NCBI RefSeq assembly: GCF_947179165.1
Contig: NC_077240.1
Location: 255,501 to 319,500, forward strand
Direction of reading: 5' to 3'
Length of the DNA stretch: 64,000 nt
Origin: Solanum dulcamara
Taxonomy: Eukaryota > Streptophyta > Magnoliopsida > Solanales > Solanaceae
Each line of letters starts with the position of its first letter. Position 1 is the stretch's first letter. The notes beneath the pieces were generated by a model. The model was not told the DNA's origin. It did not search any database and saw only the letters and a list, made by a program, of their open reading frames with translations. Shown here in pieces: positions 55,201 to 64,000 of this stretch. A program made the position numbers and the translations under genes.

Positions 55201-57633
55201 ATGAAGCCTGCCTCACTCAAGATAACTTGTGCAGAAGGTCCTTTTCACATAGTTAACAAATGCTGTATGTGCCATCAGCACATTGAAACAAATAGACACC
55301 TTTTCCTCCATTGTGCAATTGCTTCAGACATCAGGAGTTTTTTTTTCTTCCTATTTTTGGACTCAGTTGGGTGTTACCAGAAAGCATTAAAGATGCCTGC
55401 AGCAGTTGAAGTTGATGGAAAATTGGTAAATCCATCAGGAAGATCTGGAGAATGATTCTTGGATGCATTGTTTTGGACCATTAGGACAGAAAGGAACAGA
55501 AGGTGTTTTGATGGTTTAGCAACTCCAAACTACTCCCTGAAAGCTAAATGTTTAATATTTTTAAGTAGTTGGAGCAGTCTCTCCCCTATTAACTCTCCTG
55601 AGTCTTTGTTAGATTTTGTTATCTCCCTATCTCTAGCATAGGAGTTTTGTAATACACTCTTGTAACTGCACCTGTACAGTTCTTTTGTGCATCTTTTTGA
55701 TGCTTTTAATATTAATTCTTCATCAAAAAAACTTCTCCTTGAACATTGTCAACAATCTTTTTTATTTACAGGGTTCTAGTTTGGGGCAGTTTTTTAAGCA
55801 GTATCTTGAACCAATTAAGCTAAATGATGTCCAGGCATGTTACTAACTCCCTTGTGTTATTTTGTCTCCTTTTTTCTTGTCTACTCAATTCTTTCCATTT
55901 GGATGACATGTATTCTACATGGAATTTTGTTTGAAGGTTGATTGGAAGTCAATGGACCTAAGTTACCTTTTGGAGGTAATAACTTGAGGATTATTATGTG
56001 TCGAAGCTTAAACAACTTAGGAATGCATGTAACTTGTGGTTTCATGTTCTCAGGACAACTATGTGAAACACTTTGGTGACTTGGTTAAAAAGGCTAAGCC
56101 CATCCACAGAGCTGATGCTGTTTTGAAAGCATTTAACATAGATGGTGATGTGCGTATTCAGTACAGAGACCAACTAGACTTCGAAGATATCGCGCGGCAG
56201 TTTGGCATTTTTGAAGAATGGAAGGTAATGCATATGTGAGCCCTTCTATTTCATATAAAATTGATTATGACCTGAGATTTGATCATATTTGTTTGAGTGG
56301 GTTCTTTTGATGCAGTTATTACATTTGTTGGGTATGGCTGTGCATTGCATATTAGGCATCTATTCTACTTAACTTTGAAATAGACTGTTGAGGAGTTCAA
56401 AATTCATGCCTAATTTTATCGTTTTAGCACTTAGAGATTTACTGGTTCACTGCCATATGATTTTTTAATTTTTTTATTTGATCATATCATGGATGCGAAC
56501 AATTGCTGATTGCTGCTGTAGTTTTGCAATGCAAAAGAAAAATTCAGGTGCTCTTAGGGTTAGAGTGAGCAATCAGAATCCAATTCCACAACTCAATCAC
56601 CTTCTAGGACTGAGGTGCAAAGGGAGGTGAAATTTGAAATGCATGCTTTCCCTCTCCCCTTTCACTTGTAGGCATCTATGGACTTGGGGACCAGTCAACT
56701 TTGTGCATCTGGTCTTGAAAAAAATGAGCTGGCCCTTCTGGCCTCATATATTTATTATAATTCATAGTTTTTGATATATTTGATATTGAAATCATATTGT
56801 AATATGTATTCGTTCTGGAATATATACCTGTGTGTACAGAATTAGCAAAAATGAAATAGGAGGTAATATATCAAAAATGAAATAGAAGAATTTATAGCCA
56901 TTTACTTGTTTTATTTGTGGCTTTGGTTACTTGGTCAATTTGATTGCTTAATTCTTAAAAAAATGCAAACTAAGTTGCTTTTTGGCAAATAAAGTTAGAT
57001 TATACTTAATGTTATGTTTTCAACTTTTTAAGATAAATTCTTATAACGCCCATTTGTTGCTCATGGTTAGTCCTACTCTGCTATTAGTTGTCACGTTTCT
57101 CTCCACTACCATTTTTTCCGTTAAATTACTGCTTTGATTTGCTTGAGCCGAGGGTCTTTCGAAAACAACCTCTATACCTCAGAGAGGTAGTGGTAAGGTC
57201 CACGAACACTCTACCCTCCCCAGGCTCCACTTTGTGGGATTTCACTGGATATGTTGTTGGTGTTGGTCAGTCCTACTCTGGGGAATGGGTGCTCATGGAA
57301 TTGAAATTAAGCCTATGATGGGATGCAAGTGAAACATGGGTTAGGGTAATCTGTGTTTAATATGGACCATTGACTGGCCCCATGTCGGTTCTTACCCTGG
57401 GCCATGGACAGGTCTACTCACACTAGCTGTGAGCCTGTGACTGGATTTGTCCTCTGTCACGGAGTCATGGTTCTTCTGCTTTCTGTAAAACTTGCATTAA
57501 CTGTTCATTTCATCAGGATGGTGTACCACGGGCAGCATATAAAGGAATAGTAGTTTTCCGGTTTCAAACATCTAGACGTGTGTTCCTTGTTGCCCCTGAT
57601 TCTCTTCAACAACTTGGAGTTGAAGATACTTAG
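41058..57633 (+). CDS. CGL1: N-acetylglucosaminyltransferase I (GnT-I, complex-glycan-like 1)
   Basis: Golgi type II enzyme that adds GlcNAc to Man5GlcNAc2, the first step to complex and hybrid N-glycans. Eighteen coding exons: 41058-41132, 42124-42174, 42541-42628, 43869-43931, 44241-44275, 44380-44456, 44548-44593, 44685-44747, 46635-46701, 46805-46873, 46955-47024, 47461-47522, 52852-52942, 53032-53125, 55772-55834, 55937-55975, 56054-56224, 57517-57633. They sum to 1341 nt, 446 residues, which is the length I recall for tobacco GnT-I. Short cytosolic tail, membrane anchor about 11-24 ([14 protein letters not shown]), coiled stem, catalytic start [17 protein letters not shown] (105-121), metal-binding EDD at 211-213. 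Intron 13 is AT-AC and intron 15 is GC-AG; all others are GT-AG. Introns 12 and 14 are swollen by retroelements. Confidence 0.97.
42900..43642 (-). mobile_element. Probable LTR-like insertion in GnT-I intron 3
   Basis: A block bounded by the 11-bp direct repeat CCTTGATGCAA (42900-42910, 43632-43642). Inside, on the minus strand, is a TATA-like box CTATAAATAG (43181-43190 region) preceded by a GC-rich part with repeated CCGTA/ATACGG words. This suits a solo LTR in antisense, but the termini lack clear TG..CA and the duplication is longer than usual, so the class is uncertain. Confidence 0.4.
44748..46634. other. GnT-I intron 8, AT-rich
   Basis: 1.9-kb intron with CT and TA microsatellites (near 44960 and 45000) and a long (TA)n at 46241-46272. 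No transposon domain seen. Confidence 0.6.
47705..48770 (+). mobile_element. Degraded Copia element in GnT-I intron 12
   Basis: Related LTR-like blocks at about 47820-47900 and 48633-48712 share ATTATGCAGATGTATTTTATG and AAAGCCCCTCA. A primer-binding site TGGTATCAAGAGC follows the first, and that stretch is itself duplicated (about 47950-48030 and 48049-48130). A gag start remains at 48256-48550 ([19 protein letters not shown], the usual Copia opening). No pol. Boundaries are approximate. Confidence 0.6.
49177..52345 (-). mobile_element. LINE (non-LTR retrotransposon), 3'-incomplete, in GnT-I intron 12
   Basis: Flanked by the exact 15-bp repeat TTGGTTCATCGGAGT (49162-49176 and 52346-52360). 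Minus-strand order: an ORF1-like acidic segment (52238-51792), a Gly-Ser hexanucleotide repeat, endonuclease remains (51076-50582, with [12 protein letters not shown] and [11 protein letters not shown]), then the reverse-transcriptase start ([20 protein letters not shown] at 49910-49850) and motif A near 49490, where a stop has replaced a residue in LDIE-AFD. The catalytic YADD part, the zinc-knuckle tail and poly-A are absent at the left end. Many frameshifts; dead. Confidence 0.8.
51566..51624. repeat. (TGCCAC)n microsatellite
   Basis: About ten perfect hexamers. On the minus strand it is in frame as (Gly-Ser)n at the junction between LINE ORF1-like and endonuclease-like regions. Confidence 0.95.
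53510..54130 (-). mobile_element. LINE 3' fragment (zf-RVT region) in GnT-I intron 14
   Basis: The complement of about 54000-53800 resembles a LINE C-terminus: a Cys-rich start, HILLHC-like residues after repair by eye, then a conserved tail with [13 protein letters not shown]. Several stops. It is opposite to the next LINE piece. Confidence 0.5.
54180..55733 (+). mobile_element. LINE 3' half in GnT-I intron 14
   Basis: 5'-truncated LINE. It holds the late reverse-transcriptase part ([33 protein letters not shown] near 54330-54410, split by frame changes), the [10 protein letters not shown] connector, and a zf-RVT domain at about 55250-55330 ([18 protein letters not shown]). It ends with a short poly-A (CATCAAAAAAA, 55722-55732), 39 bp before exon 15. 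Same orientation as the gene; multiple stops. Confidence 0.8.
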
Positions 57634-58710
57634 CGAAGATATGATTGGTAAGTTCATGCCCTAATAAGCAAAACTATTGAGTATTCTATATGCACAACTT
57701 TAGTAGTTTTTGTCTTTTAGTTTTTGCATAGAATTTTGTTTATTCATCATCATTAAGGAAAATACTCATTTTAGAAGGTTCATGAAAATAAAAAAGGGGA
57801 ACACCAGACTTGCATAGCTGTTATCTAAACAAATCGATGACCTAATGCATTCACTCACTTCTTATGACTAGTTTCATTTACAAGGTAAACACCTGCTTTC
57901 TCTTTTTTTTTTGCTTGCTCTCATGACCCGCACAATCCTTTTCCATGTCTGTACTTGTGTGTCTGACCCTCTCTACATAGACTCCACCATAGGGTGAGCA
58001 GATGTTTTGTCCACTCTAAGGTGGAGTATAGGAACAGTTTAGTGTATAAGCAACATGCATCACTTAACATGAGTTGTATCATAACTTTAAGGCACCTTAG
58101 CAATTATCTCACCCTTTGATATGCTGAGTTAAAACATAGTAAGCTACAGCACGTTCTGCTTTACTCCCTCCAGCCCATTTGTATGAGTTTATAGTTAGCT
58201 ACTGCAAAAGAAAATATTAACATCATTTTGAAAACCTCTGTTTGATAAAATTAAATGGATTCAAGTTCCTGATATCTCCTTAGTCCCATTTTGTTTAACC
58301 AACTTCTTTATGTGGATTGAAGTATACATGACTTGGTGGATTTTTTTTTTTTACAATATTTAGATGTCACAAAAGCACTGTAACTTGCAAATTCCCTCAA
58401 ATGAGAATAATGTAAGAATATATTTGCAAACCTTAGTAAAAACCACGTATGTAACAAATAGCATCAAATGTTTTGAGGCAGGCCTTAGTAGCTGTTGTTG
58501 TAAAATAATAAGTCTCATATAAAATGGATGATATATGTATTGTGAAAATAGCAATAAACTCGTCTTTACTCCAATCTCTGCCACTATGTTTGCTCACTGA
58601 TTTGTATTTGTCTTTCTACTCAATTCAACAGGAGCCTGAGCAACAATTTAGACTTATTTGGTAGGATACACTGGAAAGAGCTGACACCAAAAGCTTGAGT
58701 ACCAGTAGTT
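57634..58710 (+). other. GnT-I 3' UTR with probable intron
   Basis: Fourteen bases after the stop there is a strong donor (ATTG/GTAAGTTC, intron from 57648), and CAATTCAACAG/GAGCC at 58631 gives a fitting acceptor. Sequence after it looks exonic in composition. I infer a roughly 980-nt 3' UTR intron. Confidence 0.5.
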
Positions 58711-59727
58711 ACATACAACGTTTTAATGTTAATGGAGGAACTCACTGCCTACTGTTCGAATGGATGAATCATCACCACAACCTATTATTCAAGTGTGGCA
58801 AACATAAAGAGGAAATGTAGCCCGATAAACACAATGGCTTTTTTTTTCTTCTAAGAAGGAAACATTACGATTATGAGCAACTCATCATGACATCGTTGAA
58901 GAAATATGAGCACATTCCTTCTATATATCATTTACTCAAACATAGTGACGTTTTAGTTTTGAGATTTAACCGTAAAGCCTTAAAATTACATTATAAGTAC
59001 TCAAATGTGATTTATATATGTCTGGGGCACCCTTTCTAGACATGATGATTGAAGAGTGGGTGAAACATGCTCGAAATTATTCAATTCCTGCATTCGATAT
59101 ACATAAATCGTGACAGTAGGAAGAAATTATTTGTGACACTAGTTGTATGAGATTTTTTTATTTTTTTTTAAATCTCACAAGTTAGTAGATTCGTAGTTTG
59201 TGGACTGGACTCGAAAGAGACGAGACTTGGCTCCATCAACTTATTAAATTTTTTTGAAAAAAACAAACAAAAGAGAACTTACACAACCACTATTGGTGAG
59301 GCCAAATAAAAATTTTCTGACGGTCTTAAGATTTACTACTTTCTTTTTAAAGTCAATTTTCATACGTGTATTTACTTTATTTTGTAGTACGTTATCGAAT
59401 TTATAAAGTTGTATTGATTTATGTGATAATTTTTTTTAATTAGTCTATTTCAAAAAGAATCGTATCATTTTTTTTATAATTAAAAACAACTTAAACTTTA
59501 AAATTATTTTTCTACTTTAAAGAGATAGCGACAGAAATATAATTTCTAAGGAAAAAAGAATTGTGTGCAATGCAGGCATAAATTAGGTTAGGAAGGAGGG
59601 AGCAGTAGTTAATTATGATGTGATGATATGGAGGGAGGGTGGAAAGAGTAACAGTAATAGTAAATAGATAGCAGTTGAAGAAGAGACAGGTTGACACGTA
59701 ATAGACAGGTGGAGCTGCTTCAGTCAA
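58711..59727. other. Intergenic DNA
   Basis: GnT-I 3' flank running into AT-rich spacer and the upstream side of the metallothionein remnant. No gene recognised. Confidence 0.4.
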
Positions 59728-59734
59728 TATATAA
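59728..59734 (+). promoter_or_regulatory. TATA box of the metallothionein remnant
   Basis: TATATAA, only 20 nt before the first surviving Cys codon. That is too close for a normal leader plus start codon, so sequence between promoter and coding region seems to have been lost. Confidence 0.5.
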
Positions 59735-59754
59735 GTAAGCTGCTTCTTGTCGCT

Positions 59755-59944
59755 TGCAATGAAAGGTGTGGTTGTCCTTCTCCCTGCCCCGGTGGAATCG
59801 CTTGCAGATTAATTAATTAATAAAATTGAGATCGATCGAGTGCAATGGTAATTATGTGTTATGTATATGCAGGTGCGCGTCGGAGTGGAGAGCACTGTGG
59901 CTGCAATCCTTGCACCTGTCCAAAGAGTGAAGGCACCACTGCAA
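59755..59944 (+). pseudogene. Decayed type 4 (Ec) metallothionein gene
   Basis: Two Cys-rich blocks in the order of plant seed-type Ec metallothioneins, which bind zinc. Block 1, 59755-59808: CNERCGCPSPCPGGIACR. Block 2, 59873-59944 after an AG acceptor: ARRSGEHCGCNPCTCPKSEG, ending in a GTATGC donor. What is broken: no ATG in frame before block 1 (an upstream TGA comes first); the expected donor after block 1 reads ATTAAT rather than GT, with TAA in frame soon after; no third Cys block (CKCGxGCTC type) is found within the next several hundred bases. An unannotated distant exon cannot be wholly excluded. Confidence 0.65.
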
Positions 59945-60026
59945 GTATGCTCCTCCTGTGCCGCTTAATTATTAATTACTATATGCATCTTTACCTGCAT
60001 CCTAAATTCTTGTTAATCAGGAATAT

Positions 60027-60066
<40 letters not shown>

Positions 60067-61980
60067 TGACATGTATGTATGCTACATACTGCTCACATCC
60101 AGCAAGTAATATGCAATAAGGAAGAACGCGATTCATGTGCAAATTTTGAACTCTAGCTGTAAAGAATGGAGTATAGTTAGTATTTGATCAGGACAAGATC
60201 CTATGTATAGAATGATCACACTGTCCAATCCTATCTACTCTAGCTACATAAATCAGCCAACACTTCAACTCCAATTTGCCGTTGTTACCAAAAAAAAAAA
60301 AAAAGAATTGACAGAATTTTAGAGATAAGAAAGGCACTTCTGAAACATAGTTTACGTTTAGGAGAGAGGAGTAAATTAAATAATTTAATTTTAGTGTAGT
60401 AATATTGTAAAATCTTTGAAGGATCATGTTAATTCTACTTCTCTGATCAATAGAATTGTTAATTAAGAAGATGGCAAGGACTTATTTCTATTAAATTTCA
60501 ACCACAGTTGGTATATATATAGTGGTATATATGATGTTCAATCGCACATCCACTTTACCTGCCCCTCTTTAAAATTAGTAGACTTGGGATGGAATTAAGG
60601 CAGAGATATGTGAAGGACTAATTTAGTGAATCATGAAGCAAGCTAGCCTTCCAACATTCCAATTACTTTAATTTGGAGTGAATTTAGAAATAAAAAGAAG
60701 ATACTAGCTACTTTAATTTGGAGATACAATTCCATAACTTCTTTTTATCGATATATCTTCTTCATTATTATGTCTTTTTTACTCCTGATCATAAACTTTC
60801 TCAAATAACTTATATACATATATATACATGTATGTTTTGTAAACTAGATGGTTGAATGATATTTATTGAGGTTATATAGTTGTGTGAAGTAGCGCGATGG
60901 TAAAAGAAACTACTTAGTTGGCTATTGAGTCACGTTGGAGTAGGACAGATAGATCATTGTTGTATAACAATTAGCTGCCGGCAAACGCAAACATGAAACA
61001 AACTAATTTACAAATCATTTATTTAATTAAACATATATACTAGTATAAAACAATGAATTAAAACACATTCACTACTAATTGATTTTTTTTATGTATCTCT
61101 ATTTTACGTTTTAGATTATCAATCTTCTTCTTTTTTTCTTAAAAATAAAATTAACATCATGATTGTTGTCTCTTTCCTTTTTAATCTAATGAATATGAGA
61201 CCAAATAAATTTCCGAAATAAAAAAAATGTGAAAATAATAATCAGTAATGGAGAAATGAATAGGATACAATATATAATTGCTACTGTATTAAAATTGAAG
61301 AAATTATTTAGAGAAATATAATAGAGATGGTTATAAGTAGGAACGGGGCGTAAAAGAAAAGTAGATAGTTTTGATTGTTGAATTTGGTAGAAAGAATGAT
61401 ATTCAAGTCCAAGCTTACCGATGGATGAAAATCAAACAATCAGCAAAATATATATGTGATATACATACATAGTTTATTAATTATAGCTGCATCACTACTT
61501 TTTCCTGGAAAAGTATATTAATTCCGAATTACTGTATATTATAAGGGAAATTAACATGCATGCGACCTTTTTTATTTCCCAAAAAAAAAAAGTCTACATG
61601 ACCGTGACCAAAAAATTGTAATTGTTGTTCACACCAAACAAACACCATCATGTTTCGTCTTCCATCTTTCCCCCAACAAAAAACATTCAATAATACCCTT
61701 CTATTCCTCTTCCTATTTCAACTTCAAACTTGAATATGTAATTTCAAGTTTGAAAAATTAGTTTTCCAGCTTTTTTTCTTCGTTTTCATGTCTAAACACA
61801 TCTTCAAAAATCAACTGATTCACCAAGTTAAGAGATAAGGATTTCGTCGTAATGAAACGTTGGAATTTCAAACATCCTAAAGTTGTTAAATGTGTAAATG
61901 CACATAATTAAATGAGGCCCAAGTCAAATCAACAGCAATAAAGGAAGGAGTATATATTATGAAAAACAAATATACAAGTA
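59945..61980. other. AT-rich intergenic DNA
   Basis: Contains a CT microsatellite at 60029-60064. No conserved ORF, and no third metallothionein block. Confidence 0.5.
60029..60064. repeat. (CT)n microsatellite
   Basis: About 18 CT units, right of the metallothionein remnant. Confidence 0.95.
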
Positions 61981-61984
61981 AAAT

Positions 61985-63600
61985 TAAATAATTGTTATAA
62001 AACAAACCAAGCAAATTAATAAGGGAGATACTAATAGAAAGAGAGACAGTTGAGAGAATTCAGTATCAGTGTACGTTATTACACACTGCAAATGAGCTAT
62101 TTATAGCCAAAGTGCAGCTAAATGATAAGGGAGAAAGCCAAAAGAAATTGACTGTTAAGCAATAAGTGGGGCCCATTTATTATATGGAGCATCCACTAAC
62201 TTAGTATAATATAATAATCCCCCTTGGATGTTCATGTAAAATAAAATTTTTAGTGAAAGAACAAATATATATAATTATCCTGAACACTCATAGTTGTTGT
62301 GCCTAGTTAAAACCTTATTAGAAAACATCCAGTGGAAAAAAACCTAGTGAAAGAAAAAGAGTACACACATCTGGTAATACGTCTTGAGTGCTGCCTCATT
62401 AAAAACCTTACTAGGAAAATCCAATGGGACAAAATCTTGGTTAAGGGAAAAAGAGTACAACGCGTATTTTACTCCCCGTGATGAAAATTTCATTTGATAT
62501 TTTGGAGACGACGCATTCCAATCTTATATCTTAACTTCTCAAAAGTTGATGTTGCTAATGCCTTTCTGAATAAATCTGCAAGATTATCACTCGAACGAAC
62601 TTGTTGTACATCAATATCACCATTCTTCTGAAGATCATGTGTGAAGAATAATTTTAGTGAAATATGTTTCGTTATGTCTCCTTTTATGAAGCCACCATTT
62701 AATTGAGCTATGCACGCGACATTGTCTTCGAATATAACTGTGAGTACTTTGACATCATTTTTCAAGCCGCATCTTTCTTTGATGAACTGTATCATCGATC
62801 TCAACCACACACATTCTCTAATTGCTTCATGAATTCCTACTATTTTAGCATGATTAGAAGAAGTAGCAACAATAGACTATTTTGTAAATTGCCATGATAT
62901 AGCAGTTTCTCTGTGTGTAAATAGATAGCCTATTTGAGATCGAGCTTTATGTGGGTCTGATAAATAACCTGCATCTGCAGAACTAATAAGGTTTGCACAA
63001 CCTTTGTTAGTATAAAACAAACTCATATCAATGGTACCTTTTAAGTATTAGAAAATATGCTTGATACTGTTCCAATGTCTTTGCGTTAGAATGAACTATA
63101 CCTTGCTAGTAAATTAACAGAAAATGTTATATCAGACCTGATTGCGTTAGCAAGATACATAAGTGCACCAATAACATTAAGATATGGTACTTCAGGACCA
63201 AGAAGTTCTTCATTCTCTTCTGGAAGTCGAAATAGATCTTTATTCACTTCTAGTGATCGAACAACAATTGGAGTACTTAATGGATATGCTTTGTACATGT
63301 AAAATCATTTTAAGATTTTCTCAGTGTAGGCAGATTGGTGGACAAATTGGTGGACAAAGACCTCATTTGCTAAATATTCAATTTGTAGACCTTGTCTTTC
63401 CAAGGTCTTTCATCTCAAATTTTTTCTTTAGATATTCAATCTCCTTTTAGACCTCTTCAGGGATTCCAATGAGATTTATGTCATCAACATAAACGGCGAG
63501 TATAACAAACTTTGATTCTGTTTTCTTAATAAAAAAACATGGATAAATGGATCGAAATTACCTTTGTTTCCCCAACGATGAATTCCACGTAGCTAATCAC
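61985..63600 (-). mobile_element. Copia retrotransposon 3' half with LTR
   Basis: Minus strand. Reverse-transcriptase end at about 63300-63086 (GPEVPYLNVIGALMYLANA, RSDITFSVNLLARYSS), then RNase H at 62810-62490 (EDNVACIAQL, KHISLKLFFTHDLQ, SSDNLADLFRKAL). A polypurine tract AAGGGGGAT (62225-62217) is followed leftward by a 3' LTR to about 61985, with TATAAATAGC near 62100. Frameshifts separate the pieces. The 5' half and 5' LTR are not recognised before the window ends. Confidence 0.75.
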
Positions 63601-64000
63601 CTTTCAATGGATCAAAATTACCTTAGAGAATTAATTTACGAAGCAAAACCCGAAGTCCCACTTTGCAGCAGCCATGGCCGAACTTGCCATGGCTTAAACT
63701 CTCATTCTTTCTCTATTTTTCTCTAAGGCTAAGGATGAGAAAATAGTGAACTTAAGGCAAGTTTTTAGTCATCACTTGACATTTATACACCACCTTTGAA
63801 GGTGACACGTGTCCAGCTCTAAGGGTGACATGTGTCCGGCTCCCATAGGTCCACCTCATCCATGCACCCACTCCACTACTACCACATGTCCTAGTGAGGT
63901 CCATCTTAGTATGTGCATCACTTACTTACTCCAAGTAGGTGCATCACCTACTTACTCATTTTTGTGGGTTCGTAATCTCGTCTCACTTTAAGAACCTATG
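63601..64000. other. Right edge, no gene recognised
   Basis: Contains two near-repeats GTGACACGTGTCC / GTGACATGTGTCC (63801, 63825) and a duplicated ATCACCTACTTACT-like word near 63920-63955. Possibly more retrotransposon sequence. Confidence 0.35.

Overview
This is nuclear DNA from a dicot, almost certainly Solanaceae and probably Solanum. It is AT-rich, its genes are split by GT-AG introns, and it carries many plant transposable elements. The GnT-I product closely resembles my recollection of the tobacco enzyme, including its 446-residue length, and a gene fragment near 39.8 kb matches the N-terminus of potato TOM7-1 as I remember it. I cannot name the species from sequence alone.

Six protein genes can be rebuilt exon by exon. 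(1) The left edge to 2.25 kb, minus: the 5' three quarters of a group I calcium-dependent protein kinase of the CPK5/6/26 type, running off the window. (2) 4.25-7.73 kb, minus: a mitochondrial phosphate carrier of the PHT3;3/MPT type, 289 residues. (3) 15.67-24.28 kb, plus: a tonoplast sugar transporter (TST/TMT), 734 residues. (4) 25.58-26.68 kb, minus: an intronless plastid homoserine kinase. (5) 27.48-30.81 kb, minus: a clade III glutamate receptor-like channel, 899 residues. (6) 41.06-57.63 kb, plus: N-acetylglucosaminyltransferase I, 18 coding exons and 446 residues. TST and homoserine kinase are convergent; homoserine kinase and the receptor gene lie head to tail. The genes serve unrelated roles (signalling, phosphate and sugar transport, amino-acid synthesis, ion flux, N-glycan processing), as expected for plant chromatin without operons.

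Most of the rest is mobile DNA and its remains. Intron 1 of the phosphate carrier holds two short hAT-type elements, and further hAT-like copies lie at 13.2 and 13.8 kb. TST introns hold a Copia gag fossil and a compact Copia element with a perfect 5-bp target duplication. GnT-I introns hold an LTR-like insertion, a Copia remnant and at least three LINE fragments in both orientations. Other pieces are an organelle-derived insert at 10.2 kb (plastid trnI 5' exon and 16S-trnI spacer fused to other organelle-like DNA), a Mutator-like element carrying a broken TOM7 piece (39.2-40.6 kb), a 210-bp fold-back element (40.66 kb), a likely LTR promoter with G-box tandem repeats (34.7-35.6 kb), a decayed type 4 metallothionein gene (59.8 kb), and a Copia RNase H/RT remnant near the right edge.

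The most notable gene-structure findings are in GnT-I: one intron with AT-AC ends and an ATATCCTT donor (U12 type), and another with a GC-AG boundary. I saw no clear sign of a wholly new biological system. The best leads are the TOM7-carrying element, the decaying metallothionein gene and the chimeric organelle insert.
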